A stretch of 64,000 bases of DNA, taken from NCBI GenBank assembly GCA_024998815.1, contig JACEUQ010000001.1, forward strand, positions 496,001-560,000, written 5' to 3'. Shown piece after piece: positions 43,862 to 51,368 of the stretch; within the stretch, counting starts at the first letter, position 1; every line of letters begins with the position of its first letter. Below the pieces are notes generated by a model that ran no database searches, was not told the origin of the DNA, and saw nothing but the letters and a program-made list of their open reading frames with translations. This stretch comes from Opitutus sp. (GTDB taxonomy: Bacteria; Verrucomicrobiota; Verrucomicrobiia; Opitutales; Opitutaceae). The position numbers were made by a program, and so were the translations under genes.

Positions 43862-44155
43862 ATGCCACTCTTCGCAGCCAAACAAGCCACCGCCGGGACT
43901 TCCACCGTATCAACGTCCATATCCGCAGGCGTTACCCAATTAAGCATCCACTGCCGAACAGCAAATGCCCGCTTTGCCGTCGGTTACGGAGCGCAAACCG
44001 CTTCCGCTACGACCGGCCATTTCATCGCAGCTGGCGAACGCCTTAAAATCGACATCCCATTGCCCACGGCCGCAGGCACCGCTCGAAACATCGCTTTCAT
44101 TCGGGACAGCGCCGCTGTTGCTGACGCAGCAATCGAGATCACAGAAATCGCCTAA
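43862..44155 (+). CDS. Hypothetical protein, beta-rich
   Basis: 97 aa, Ala/Thr/Ser-rich and beta-strand-like (AGTSTVSTSISAGVTQLSIHC ... FIAAGERLKIDIPLPTAAGTARNIAFI), with few charges. Composition resembles small virion or surface proteins rather than enzymes, but no family is recognised; structural role is speculation. 9 bp before the next gene. Confidence 0.6.
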   Translation: MPLFAAKQATAGTSTVSTSISAGVTQLSIHCRTANARFAVGYGAQTASATTGHFIAAGERLKIDIPLPTAAGTARNIAFIRDSAAVADAAIEITEIA

Positions 44156-44164
44156 CCGCCACCC

Positions 44165-45109
44165 ATGTCCTTCCTCGATTTCATCAAACCCACCCGCGCC
44201 GAGAAAATCGTCCGCGTTAAAATCCTCTCCGCCACCATGGCTCGCCCCGCCGGGAAACTGGACACCCAGCACACCGCCGCCGGTTCCGTCCTCGATATGA
44301 CCGAGGCCGACGCCCGCGATCTGGTTACAGACGGCACCGCCGAGCGCATCGGGCGCGTCGGTAACGACGGCCAACTGGTTCCCGCTGCCGACGCCCCAGC
44401 GAAGCCCGCCGCCCCCGAGCGAGCCAAGCCCGCGCCGCTGCCCGATTCGTTCAAGGGCCTGCCCGTTTCCTTCGCCAAGGCGTGGGAATATATCGCCAAG
44501 CGCCGCGCCATTGTCGCAGACCTCGAAGCCGCACGCGAGCGAGCCCTTCCAGCCGACTTCGTGGCCCTGAGTGGTTTCAAAGACGGCCTGAAATTCTACG
44601 CGCGCGCCGTCATCGGGGAAGTCGCTATCCTCGAGAAAATCGCCCTTGGAGATGCCGCCAAGGCCGCCGAAGATCACCTAAAAGCCCACGACGCGCGCGA
44701 AGGCTACCCGCTCGCCTGCCACCTGCTGGAAGCCAGTAAGGAAACGCTCTCGAAGATCGAAGCCGCAAACGCCGCGATTCACGAGCTGGCCGAAATCGCT
44801 TTCGATATTTTTGGGATACGCATTGCCGCCCTCGAACTTGCTGAGCCCCAACGCCGGAAGCTTTTTCAAGGAAGCGGTCTTTTCATGCGCTACGCCTCAC
44901 ATTCGTTAATTGGCCTGCATGGCGCGGTTTTCCTAGGCGGTGAAAACCCCACCCGTGCACTCGACTTGCCAATCGAAGGCATGGCCGCCGCCTATCACAA
45001 CGCCGCCGCCCGGCTGGCCGAGGTCGAACCGTTACTTGTCCAGGCACGCGCCGAGCTGGCCGCCGCCCAAGGCGTCACGACCACCACCAAGGCCAAGCGC
45101 GCGGCCTAA
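44165..45109 (+). CDS. Hypothetical protein of the integrative element
   Basis: 314 aa. A short N-terminal beta region (KIVRVKILSATMARPAGKLDTQHTAAGSVLDMTEADARDLV) is followed by a Pro/Ala linker and a long helical region with coiled-coil character (residues about 110-300), ending in a Lys/Ala tail. No enzymatic motif. Ends just before two stacked terminators, so it closes the main operon. Confidence 0.65.
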   Translation: MSFLDFIKPTRAEKIVRVKILSATMARPAGKLDTQHTAAGSVLDMTEADARDLVTDGTAERIGRVGNDGQLVPAADAPAKPAAPERAKPAPLPDSFKGLPVSFAKAWEYIAKRRAIVADLEAARERALPADFVALSGFKDGLKFYARAVIGEVAILEKIALGDAAKAAEDHLKAHDAREGYPLACHLLEASKETLSKIEAANAAIHELAEIAFDIFGIRIAALELAEPQRRKLFQGSGLFMRYASHSLIGLHGAVFLGGENPTRALDLPIEGMAAAYHNAAARLAEVEPLLVQARAELAAAQGVTTTTKAKRAA

Positions 45110-45115
45110 GATTTT

Positions 45116-45149
45116 CCGGCCGCCTTTACTCATGGGGGCGGCCGGTTTT
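45116..45149 (+). terminator. Rho-independent terminator of the element operon
   Basis: CCGGCCGCC and GGCGGCCGG arms followed by TTTT. Confidence 0.88.
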
Positions 45150-45160
45150 AGATGGACGGT

Positions 45161-45195
45161 AGCCCGCTTCCTTGGTGCAGGGAGCGGGCTTTTTT
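45161..45195 (+). terminator. Second rho-independent terminator
   Basis: AGCCCGCTTCC and GGGAGCGGGCT arms followed by six T, 11 bp after the first one. Confidence 0.85.
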
Positions 45196-45248
45196 GTGTC
45201 CAAAGCAATCGTTTGCCAGTCGGTTGCTTCAGTGCCTAGAGTGTCGGC

Positions 45249-45386
45249 ATGAGCGAAAGTCCTAAAAATGCCGTGGAGGTGTCGCCTTCACTGCTAATCG
45301 CCGTGGTTTTCTTGGCTATAGCCGCAGGGGTTCTCTTTCTCGGTCTATGCTTCGCGGTTGGCGTTATCCTCCCATGCGCTTTTTAA
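45249..45386 (+). CDS. Small single-pass membrane protein
   Basis: 45 aa. A short polar N-terminus (MSESPKNAVEVSPS) then a hydrophobic segment of about 28 residues (LLIAVVFLAIAAGVLF...). Starts at ATG 45249 and overlaps the following lipoprotein gene by 13 bp in a different frame. Holin-, spanin- or anchor-like by size only. Confidence 0.55.
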   Translation: MSESPKNAVEVSPSLLIAVVFLAIAAGVLFLGLCFAVGVILPCAF

Positions 45387-45583
45387 TCCCCCTGCTCTCC
45401 GCCCTACTGCTGACCGGTTGCGCCTCAACCGGCACCACCTCCGCCCCGATCCCGACCACCTACCATGCCGACGCCGCAGGGCGCTACGCCGGCCGCGATG
45501 AGGTCCGCCCCAATGCCGCCACCGGAAAGCCGGAAACAATGCACTACGACGCGAAGGGGAAACATATCGGCATCAGCCGGTAG
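45374..45583 (+). CDS. Small lipoprotein
   Basis: 69 aa from ATG 45374. Signal peptide MRFLIPLLSALLLTGC with lipobox LTGC; the mature part is short and polar (TYHADAAGRYAGRDEVRPNA ... GKHIGISR). It overlaps the upstream membrane-protein gene out of frame, an arrangement reminiscent of spanin pairs, though both are smaller than typical. Last gene before the right arm sites. Confidence 0.7.
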   Translation: MRFLIPLLSALLLTGCASTGTTSAPIPTTYHADAAGRYAGRDEVRPNAATGKPETMHYDAKGKHIGISR

Positions 45584-45617
45584 CTCTCCGCGATCCACGC
45601 AACCGGTGGAGTTGAAA

Positions 45618-45639
45618 AACCGGACACAAACCGGACGCA
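45618..45639. repeat. Arm-type repeats (AACCGGACACA, AACCGGACGCA), right end
   Basis: Adjacent 11-bp direct copies at 45618-45628 and 45629-45639, 82 bp from the right core. Same unit as at 37793-37826. Confidence 0.8.
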
Positions 45640-45680
45640 GTGTGAGGAAATCAGCTTATTTTAAGGCGAAAAACAGGCAC

Positions 45681-45715
45681 AAAAAAGCCCTCTAACTGCT
45701 GGAGTTAAAGGGCTT
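45681..45715 (-). terminator. Rho-independent terminator of tRNA-His (element-borne)
   Basis: On the minus strand, AGCCCTTTAACT and AGTTAGAGGGCT arms followed by six U. It replaces the original terminator at 37574-37609 after integration. Confidence 0.88.
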
Positions 45716-45720
45716 GTGAA

Positions 45721-45770
45721 AATGGGGCGGCCTACGGGATTCGAACCCGCGACCCCTAGAATCACAATCT
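45721..45770. repeat. attR: 50-bp core within intact tRNA-His
   Basis: Identical to 37615-37664. It covers the anticodon loop through the CCA end of the tRNA gene. Confidence 0.96.
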
Positions 45771-45800
45771 AGTGCTCTAACCAACTGAGCTAAGGCCGCC
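45723..45800 (-). tRNA. tRNA-His (anticodon GUG)
   Basis: A complete cloverleaf on the minus strand: extra G at -1 pairing with C73 (tRNA-His identity), acceptor GCGGCCU/AGGCCGC, D-stem GCUC/GAGC, anticodon loop UUGUGAU, T-arm GCGGG UUCGAAU CCCGU, and an encoded CCA. Its 3' half is supplied by the integrated element. Confidence 0.97.
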
Positions 45801-45814
45801 GTGAAGAGTTGAAG

Positions 45815-45843
45815 AAAATCACGAGCGCAACTGCGTCTGTCAA
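45815..45843 (-). promoter_or_regulatory. Probable sigma-70 promoter of tRNA-His
   Basis: TTGACA (minus strand, 45843-45838), 17-bp spacer, GATTTT (45820-45815) as a weak -10, placing the start about 8 nt before the tRNA 5' end. Confidence 0.55.
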
Positions 45844-45904
45844 CTCCTTCTTCTGCGGCTTTCCGATTGCTGATTTTGCCTCAAGGGACGACTGTTTTCA
45901 CGCA

Positions 45905-46678
45905 ATGCCCCGCGTCCGGATCGTCACCTATAACATCGCGCATGGCCGCGGTCTGGCTCCGATCCAGGGCATGACCTCGCGACGCCGTATCCGCGCGACT
46001 CTGATCAAGATCGCCCACCTGCTCGCCGAGTTGAAGCCCGACATCGTCGCGCTTCAGGAAATCGACGAAAATTCACGCTGGGCCGGGAATTTTAACCACT
46101 TGGATCTGCTGCGGGAATTCGGCGGCTTTGAGCACGCCGTTTTCGGCATCAACAATCGCCGCGCCGGCCTGCTCAATCTCAGCTACGGCAACGCGTTTCT
46201 CTCCCGTCATCCGATCACCGAGTGGGAAAACACCGCCTTCGGTAGCAGTCAGGTTGGCGAAAAGGGGTTTCTTTATGCGGAGATCGACGTGCTCGGGCGG
46301 CGGATTCCGGTTGCGAACATGCACCTTCACTACGGCTCGCGCCTGCTGCGTATCCGCCAAGTGGATCGGTTTTTGGCTTACCTTCATAACAAGCAGCGCG
46401 ACCGTCGCCACCACTGGGCTATTTCGCCGGTCGTTTGCGGAGACCTGAACAACACGCGGCATGCCTCCGATGCCACGGCGACGCTGCTCAGTCACCTCCA
46501 CGACTATGGCGACTACAGCCTGCACCCCCTGGATGGGCAAACATTCCCCTCGCCGCTGCCTTCGCGTGTACTCGATTTTGTCTTCCTTCCACCCGAAGCC
46601 GTGCACGTGCAAACCCAGATCCCGCGTATCTACTTTTCCGATCACCTGCCCGTGGTGGTCGACTTCGAGGTCGGCTGA
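45905..46678 (+). CDS. Endonuclease/exonuclease/phosphatase (EEP) family protein
   Basis: 257 aa from ATG 45905; an in-frame ATG at 45809 would add a leader overlapping the tRNA promoter. EEP motifs: IVTYNIAHGRG (Asn), IVALQEIDENSRW (catalytic Glu), VVCGDLNNTR (GDLN, Asp and Asn), and YFSDHLPVVVDFEV (SDHLPV, Asp-His). A Mg-dependent phosphodiesterase or nuclease; nucleic acid or phospholipid substrates are both possible for this family. Transcribed divergently from tRNA-His. Confidence 0.92.
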   Translation: MPRVRIVTYNIAHGRGLAPIQGMTSRRRIRATLIKIAHLLAELKPDIVALQEIDENSRWAGNFNHLDLLREFGGFEHAVFGINNRRAGLLNLSYGNAFLSRHPITEWENTAFGSSQVGEKGFLYAEIDVLGRRIPVANMHLHYGSRLLRIRQVDRFLAYLHNKQRDRRHHWAISPVVCGDLNNTRHASDATATLLSHLHDYGDYSLHPLDGQTFPSPLPSRVLDFVFLPPEAVHVQTQIPRIYFSDHLPVVVDFEVG

Positions 46679-46732
46679 TTCCTCTCCTCGTTCGGTTTGC
46701 GCACGCCACGGATAGGGGGCGTGAGTGGACGC

Positions 46733-46767
46733 AAAAAAGCCGTCCTGAGTAGGGACGGCTTTTTTTG
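46733..46767. terminator. Bidirectional rho-independent terminator
   Basis: AAAAAAGCCGTCC and GGGACGGCTTTTTTT arms separated by TGAGTA, with A- and T-runs on both sides. Serves the EEP gene and the convergent ndk. Confidence 0.9.
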
Positions 46768-46801
46768 CGTAAATCCGCAGATGGGGCGGACGAAGCAAGG
46801 C

Positions 46802-47218
46802 TTAGGCGAACAGCTCTTCGGGTTTGAAGAAGCGGGCCAGCTCGATGCGGGCGTTCTCATCGCTGTCGGAGGCGTGGACGACGTTCTTCATCATCTCGGT
46901 GCCGTAGTCGCCGCGAATAGTGCCCTTGGCGGCCTTGCGGGAGTCGGTCGGGCCGAGCAAGTCGCGGATCTTGGCGACGACGTCATCGCCTTTGAGGGCG
47001 AGCACGATCACGGGGCTGGAGCTCATGAAGGCCTCGATTTCGGGATAAAACGGCTTGTCGGCCACGTGTGCGTAATGGGCGCGCAGCACCTCGGCGGAGA
47101 GGCGGATCATCTTGGTGCCAACGATCTCAAAACCAGCCTTTTCGAAGCGGTCGATCACGTTGCCGGCATGTTTGTTGGCCATGCAGTCTGGCTTTAGAAT
47201 AACGAGGGATTTTTGCAT
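46802..47218 (-). CDS. ndk: Nucleoside diphosphate kinase
   Basis: 138 aa from ATG 47218. Transfers the gamma-phosphate between NTPs and NDPs, feeding dNTPs made by the window's ribonucleotide reductase. Motifs: LVILKPDCM, IRGDYG, and the phosphohistidine region NVVHASDS, where His is the catalytic residue. Full length for the family (about 140 aa). Single gene, ending at the shared terminator. Confidence 0.97.
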   Translation of the reverse strand: MQKSLVILKPDCMANKHAGNVIDRFEKAGFEIVGTKMIRLSAEVLRAHYAHVADKPFYPEIEAFMSSSPVIVLALKGDDVVAKIRDLLGPTDSRKAAKGTIRGDYGTEMMKNVVHASDSDENARIELARFFKPEELFA

Positions 47219-47311
47219 AAACAAGATATCTTACGGCTCAGCCGGGCTCGGAGTGAAGCCTGATTTTAAAAAGCTTTCAGGGCATTTCGCGGAGCTGAGG
47301 GGTGCGGGCAC

Positions 47312-47344
47312 AAAAAACCCGGCGCGCACGAGGCGGGCCGGGTT
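47312..47344 (-). terminator. Rho-independent terminator of the aldolase gene
   Basis: On the minus strand, AACCCGGC and GCCGGGTT arms with a U-run after the stem. Confidence 0.8.
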
Positions 47345-47380
47345 CGAGAGGAGCGGGCGCAGGCAGCGCCAGCGGGCGGA

Positions 47381-48331
47381 TTACTTGCCGAGGCTGGCGC
47401 GCAGGCTGTCGAGCTGACCGGCGCTGCCGAGCAGCACGTTGCGGCTGGCGATGAACTTGGCGTACTCGACGATGAAGATCTTGCCCGGGGGGCGGAAGTC
47501 GAACTCGGAGGGCTTGTCGCGGAAGAACTCGCGGTGAACGCGGGTCCAGACCAGGCGGCCGTCGGTGTCGATGTTGATCTTGGTGACGCCGAGTTTGGCG
47601 GCGGGCAGGTATTCGTTGACGTCGACGCCCATGGAGCCGGCGATGGTGCCGCCAGCGGCGTTGATGCGAGCGACTTCGTCCTGGGGAACCGAGGAAGAGC
47701 CGTGCATGACGAGCGGGAAGCCTTCCATGCGGGCCTTGATCTTCTCAAGGACGTCAAAATGGAGGGACTGTTTGCCCTTGAACTTGAAGGCACCGTGCGA
47801 GGTGCCAATGGCGCAAGCGAGGGAGTCGCAGCCGGTTTGTTTAACAAATTCTTCGGCTTCGGCCGGGTCGGTGAGGCAGGAGTGGCCTTCTTCGACGACG
47901 ATGTCCTCTTCGACACCACCGAGCATACCGAGCTCGGCTTCGACGGAGATGCCCTTGGCGTGGGCGCGATCAACGACACGCTTGGTGATCTCGACGTTCT
48001 TCTCGAACGGATCGTGGGAGGCGTCGATCATGACGGAGCTGAAGAAGCCGGAATCGATACAGTCGTAGCAGGTTTGCTCGTCACCGTGGTCGAGATGCAC
48101 CGCGTAGATGGCCTCGGGGAAAATCTCGCCGGCAGAGCGAATGATCGCTTCGAGCATGCGCTTGTCGGTGTAATTACGGGCACCCTTCGAGATCTGGATA
48201 ATGAAGGGGGCCTTGGAGTCGATAGCGCCCTTGAAAAGGCCCATCGCCTGCTCGGCGTTGTTGATGTTGTAGGCGCCAATGGCGTACTTGCCGTAGGCGT
48301 GCTTGAAGAGCTGTGCGGTGGTTACGATCAT
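47381..48331 (-). CDS. fba: Class II fructose-bisphosphate aldolase
   Basis: 316 aa, Zn-dependent aldolase converting fructose 1,6-bisphosphate to dihydroxyacetone phosphate and glyceraldehyde 3-phosphate. Zn ligands: His in YAVHLDHGDE, His in IGTSHGAFK and His in VMHGSSSVP. The active-site Asp is in LDHGDE, with INIDTDGRLVW near the end. Length and motifs match the class II family. No other glycolytic gene is adjacent. Starts at ATG 48331 with no strong Shine-Dalgarno sequence. Confidence 0.94.
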   Translation of the reverse strand: MIVTTAQLFKHAYGKYAIGAYNINNAEQAMGLFKGAIDSKAPFIIQISKGARNYTDKRMLEAIIRSAGEIFPEAIYAVHLDHGDEQTCYDCIDSGFFSSVMIDASHDPFEKNVEITKRVVDRAHAKGISVEAELGMLGGVEEDIVVEEGHSCLTDPAEAEEFVKQTGCDSLACAIGTSHGAFKFKGKQSLHFDVLEKIKARMEGFPLVMHGSSSVPQDEVARINAAGGTIAGSMGVDVNEYLPAAKLGVTKINIDTDGRLVWTRVHREFFRDKPSEFDFRPPGKIFIVEYAKFIASRNVLLGSAGQLDSLRASLGK

Positions 48332-48575
48332 AGGTTGATTCGGTTAAGGAAGAGTCTCTACGTTACTGATCACGCGTAACTTGCCGCAAGGGTTTTCGCG
48401 ATGCGGATCTTGGTTTCGTGTCCGCACGCTTTGCGGCGAAACGGAATCGAGGTGCGTCCGGCTGTGGGACCGCATATGCCGAGGTGAACAACTTCCCCCC
48501 TGGCGATTCCGCACCAAGAATTAGCTCAATGGTCTAAAACAGCCGATCGGGTTACTTTGTTACGGATCTCATGCG

Positions 48576-49502
48576 TTACTTACGAGTGGCGGTGCCACTA
48601 CCCGGTGGGTTGCGCATCAGATCGTGCATCTTTTTCTGGGCCATCTGCTCGGCTTGGAGCTGCTTGAGCGCCGCCACTTGGTCCGGAGTCAGCACGCTCT
48701 GCGCTTGTTGAATGATGGCGTCCGACAGGGTGGCGCTGGGCCGATTGCCGAAGCCGCCTAAGGCATCGGCGGTCGCAGTGTTCCCGGGGCTGGCGGCGAG
48801 CGCTTTAACCAGAAACTCGGTTTGGTTAGCGTTAAGCGGGGTGCCGGTGTAACTGAGGCGCTGGTCGAGTTGGCTCACCAGACCGCGTTGGGGCTGGGTG
48901 TTCTCGTAGGCTTGGAATTGTGCGTAAACCGACTCGCCTAGGCTGGTCTTAATGGAGTCATCGACTTCGGCCTGGGCCGACGCAGTGAGCTTGCGGAGTT
49001 CGCCGCTATTGGCACGGGGATCGAGTCCTTGAGCGCGGGCCGAGGTCATCACATCCATTCGTGTGGTTTGGCGTTCGATCAGCAGGGTTTTGAGCTTTTC
49101 GAGTTCGGCCGGGGCGAGCTTAAGTTTCTCAAACAAGTCGGCGTAGCGCCCGTCAAGTGATCCACGCTGCTGGAGGCTCATCGCTTGGGCAAACTCCGGG
49201 TTGGCCATGAGCGCTGTGAAATCGGGGCGGGCGTTGCTGCGCTTCTGATTTGGTTTGGCGGCCTCCTCAGGCGGGGCAGCCGGCACAATGGCGGCAGTGG
49301 TAACCGTCTTAGAGGCGGGCATGGGCAATTCCGCTGTGATGGGCGCGGGCCGCTCCTTGCGCGCGGTCTTGGCTGGGAAGGCTTTCAGTAATTCATCCTG
49401 AAGCACGGCGAGACGCTGGCTTTGTTGCCAAGCGAGGTAGCCGGAGCACGCGGTAGCGGCGGTCAGGAGGATAATGAGGTAGTTTTTCGCTTTGGGGTGC
49501 AT
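48576..49502 (-). CDS. Membrane-anchored periplasmic hypothetical protein
   Basis: 308 aa. A single N-terminal signal anchor (YLIILLTAATACSGYLAW), a Pro/Ala/Lys-rich linker (about 40-90), then a helical domain with repeated motifs (AELEKLKTLLIERQTTRMDV; LTPDQVAALKQLQAEQMAQKKM). The C-terminal LTPDQ motif resembles LTxxQ/CpxP-Spy-type periplasmic proteins, but overall identity is unclear. Long enough to be real and with biased codon use; function unknown. Confidence 0.75.
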   Translation of the reverse strand: MHPKAKNYLIILLTAATACSGYLAWQQSQRLAVLQDELLKAFPAKTARKERPAPITAELPMPASKTVTTAAIVPAAPPEEAAKPNQKRSNARPDFTALMANPEFAQAMSLQQRGSLDGRYADLFEKLKLAPAELEKLKTLLIERQTTRMDVMTSARAQGLDPRANSGELRKLTASAQAEVDDSIKTSLGESVYAQFQAYENTQPQRGLVSQLDQRLSYTGTPLNANQTEFLVKALAASPGNTATADALGGFGNRPSATLSDAIIQQAQSVLTPDQVAALKQLQAEQMAQKKMHDLMRNPPGSGTATRK

Positions 49503-49662
49503 GGGTGAATGAGACGAGGTGCGAGAGTGCGGGTTACCGATTGTCTGGGATGGCAGTCAACCGAATCTCTGACATAAGAGAACGAGTCGGAGTAACAGCA
49601 CGAAAACGATTCAATTCCGTGGCTCCCTCGAGTTGGACTGCGCTGTGCCCGTGTCGTCGGCG

Positions 49663-50835
49663 CTACGGGCGGAAAAAGTGCGGCACGAAGCGGCTCAGGT
49701 TGTCGGTGACCAGCCCATTGGATTCCCGCACACCTAACCCGGCAGGTTCGTGGTCGACCACCCAGCCGCCGAAGACAGGTCGGTTACCGCCAAAGTCTGG
49801 AATTTCGGCGAGGGCTTGGTAAACGTAGCCATCCTGGCCGTAGTCGCCCGGGGTTTGGATCACAGTTTGCCCGTCGGTTACCACCGTGATGTTCGCTCCT
49901 TCGCGGCTGAGTTTAGGCTTTTTGACATAGTTGCGCCCGGCCTGGGCTTCGTCGAAAAAGCACGGCAGCAGATTTGGCTGCCGGGGGTGAAGTTCCCAGG
50001 CGTAGGCGAGGATCGCCTTGTTGCTGAGCAGTGCTTTCCACGCCGGTTCGATCCAGCGGGTCGGCGCCTGAGGCAGGTGCTCGCCCGACGGTTCACGCCA
50101 GAGCCATTCCCATGGATAAAGTTTGAAGCAGGCTACCAAGGGGGCGGACGGGGCCAAGCGGAAGGCGTTGCGCCCGCTGACGAATACCTGGGTTTGCGCG
50201 TCCCAGCCGAGTTCTTCGATGTTGCTCCAGCGTGTCTGGAAGCCGGCGTTTTGAGCCGTGTCCATCAGGTAGGAGATGGTTTGTTCGTCCTCGGGGCTGT
50301 CGGCCACACTGGTGAAATCGAGCAGGCGCAGCGACGGATTCAGGCCGGCGTAACGTTTCCAGCCGGCGACCAACCGTTCGTGAATCGAGTTAAACTGGTC
50401 CATCTCCGGGCGGGTTTCTTGCAGCCAAAACCATTGCGCCACGGAGGCCTCGACCAGGCTGGTCGGGGTATCGGCGTTGTATTCGAGCAGCTTCGGCACT
50501 CCGCCCGGCATCCAGGCGAAATCGAAGCGTCCGTAGAGACTAAAGTCGTCGTTTTCCCACGACTGCAAAATCATCGGGACGGCGTTTTCGGGGATCGCCA
50601 AGCGCTACCAATCGCCGCGCTGGACCACCGTTTCGGCGACATCGATCAACAGGGCGTGTAACTCGCCGATCGCTTTCTCCATCTGCGCCACTTCGGCAGC
50701 GGAAAACTCATAGCAGGCGGCCTCATTCCAGTACGGTTGGGTCGCTGCGCCCTGGCGATGGAGGTGGTAGGTCAGGCCGATTTTTTCGACGCGTTGCGGC
50801 CAGTCCGCACGTGGAGTGGATTCGTGCCGTTGCAT
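49663..50835 (-). pseudogene. Glutathionylspermidine synthase-like ATP-grasp protein (YjfC/YgiC), interrupted by in-frame amber codon
   Basis: 390 codons from ATG 50835. The 76 codons before the break (PQRVEKIGLTYH, WNEAACYEFSAAEVAQMEKA) match the family N-terminus. The downstream part (AIPENAVPMILQSW, LYGRFDFAWMPG, KLLEYNADTPTSLVEASVAQ, KAILAYAWELHPRQPNLLP, GQDGYVYQAL) matches the ATP-grasp catalytic domain. They are joined in one frame by TAG (50605-50607), at a point where the family reads through. A TAC-to-TAG change, sequencing error, or readthrough are all possible. Third of a yjfL-yjfM-yjfC-like gene trio. Confidence 0.85.
50605..50607 (-). other. In-frame TAG within the YjfC/YgiC-like gene
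   Basis: Codon series GAT TGG TAG CGC TTG GCG ATC on the minus strand. Both flanks are conserved family sequence in the same frame, with no frameshift, so a single-base substitution explains it. Confidence 0.9.
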
Positions 50836-51353
50836 TAGCTGCCGCCCCCGTGGGAACTGCTGCTGCCGTGCGAGCTAGCGCCAAAGCCGCCGCGGGAAAT
50901 GCTCGACGAGGGGGAGCTGGAACTGGAGCTGTGGCCGGCGGACGAGCCATTTCCGCCGGAGGAAGAACCCTGGGCGAAATGCGACGAGGTGCTGCCGGAC
51001 GAGCCTTGGCTGCGTGCGGAGGCGACAGCGGCGGAACTGGGCCGGCTCCGGCTGGGCATCGCGCCGTAGAATCCTGAGGTGTGCCAATCGCCTCCGTAAT
51101 AATAGCCGCGGCCCGGTGCATACCAATTAAAGGGATACGGGTGCCAGTTGTGGGAGACGGTGTGGTAGTAGCCCGAGCCCGGCACATAGGTGTTGTTTTC
51201 CAGCTCCTGGTCCGCGCTGAGTTGATCGGCGGGAATGATCGCTCCGGTGTGCTCAGGCGGTGGAGTTTCCTCCTGGGCGTTGTAGACGGCCAGACCCACG
51301 GTGGTGGCCAAGGCTCCCGACAGCAGGAGCACGATACTGGTGGAACGTTTCAA
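50835..51353 (-). CDS. Secreted Ser/Gly-rich protein, YjfM/YgiB-like (DUF1190-type)
   Basis: 172 aa, TTG start at 51353. A signal peptide or anchor (SIVLLLSGALATTVGLAVYN), a Pro/Glu stretch, then an aromatic-rich part (YHTVSHNWHPYPFNWYAPGRGYYYGG) and a long Ser/Gly-rich tail. Position upstream of an ATP-grasp gene and downstream of a DUF350 gene matches the yjfLMC layout of gammaproteobacteria. It shares one base with the next gene's start (TAATG). Function unknown, probably periplasmic or outer-surface. Confidence 0.75.
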   Translation of the reverse strand: MKRSTSIVLLLSGALATTVGLAVYNAQEETPPPEHTGAIIPADQLSADQELENNTYVPGSGYYHTVSHNWHPYPFNWYAPGRGYYYGGDWHTSGFYGAMPSRSRPSSAAVASARSQGSSGSTSSHFAQGSSSGGNGSSAGHSSSSSSPSSSISRGGFGASSHGSSSSHGGGS

Positions 51354-51368
51354 TGAAAGCGCCCCAGT

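Larger units (their letters stand above)
37615..45770 (+). mobile_element. Integrative element inserted in tRNA-His (about 8.1 kb)
   Basis: Bounded by a perfect 50-bp direct repeat (37615-37664 and 45721-45770) that is the 3' half of tRNA-His. The tRNA gene at the right is complete, while the left copy is a fragment. Cargo: tyrosine recombinase next to the left end, a run of small overlapping genes, a large VirE_N-type primase-like protein, a second replication-related protein, HTH-like proteins, and unknown proteins. Two terminators and a small membrane/lipoprotein pair lie at the right. 11-bp repeats near both ends look like recombinase arm sites. No capsid, portal, terminase, relaxase or T4SS gene is recognisable, so this is a satellite-like or mobilisable element, not a phage or ICE. 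Confidence 0.93.
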
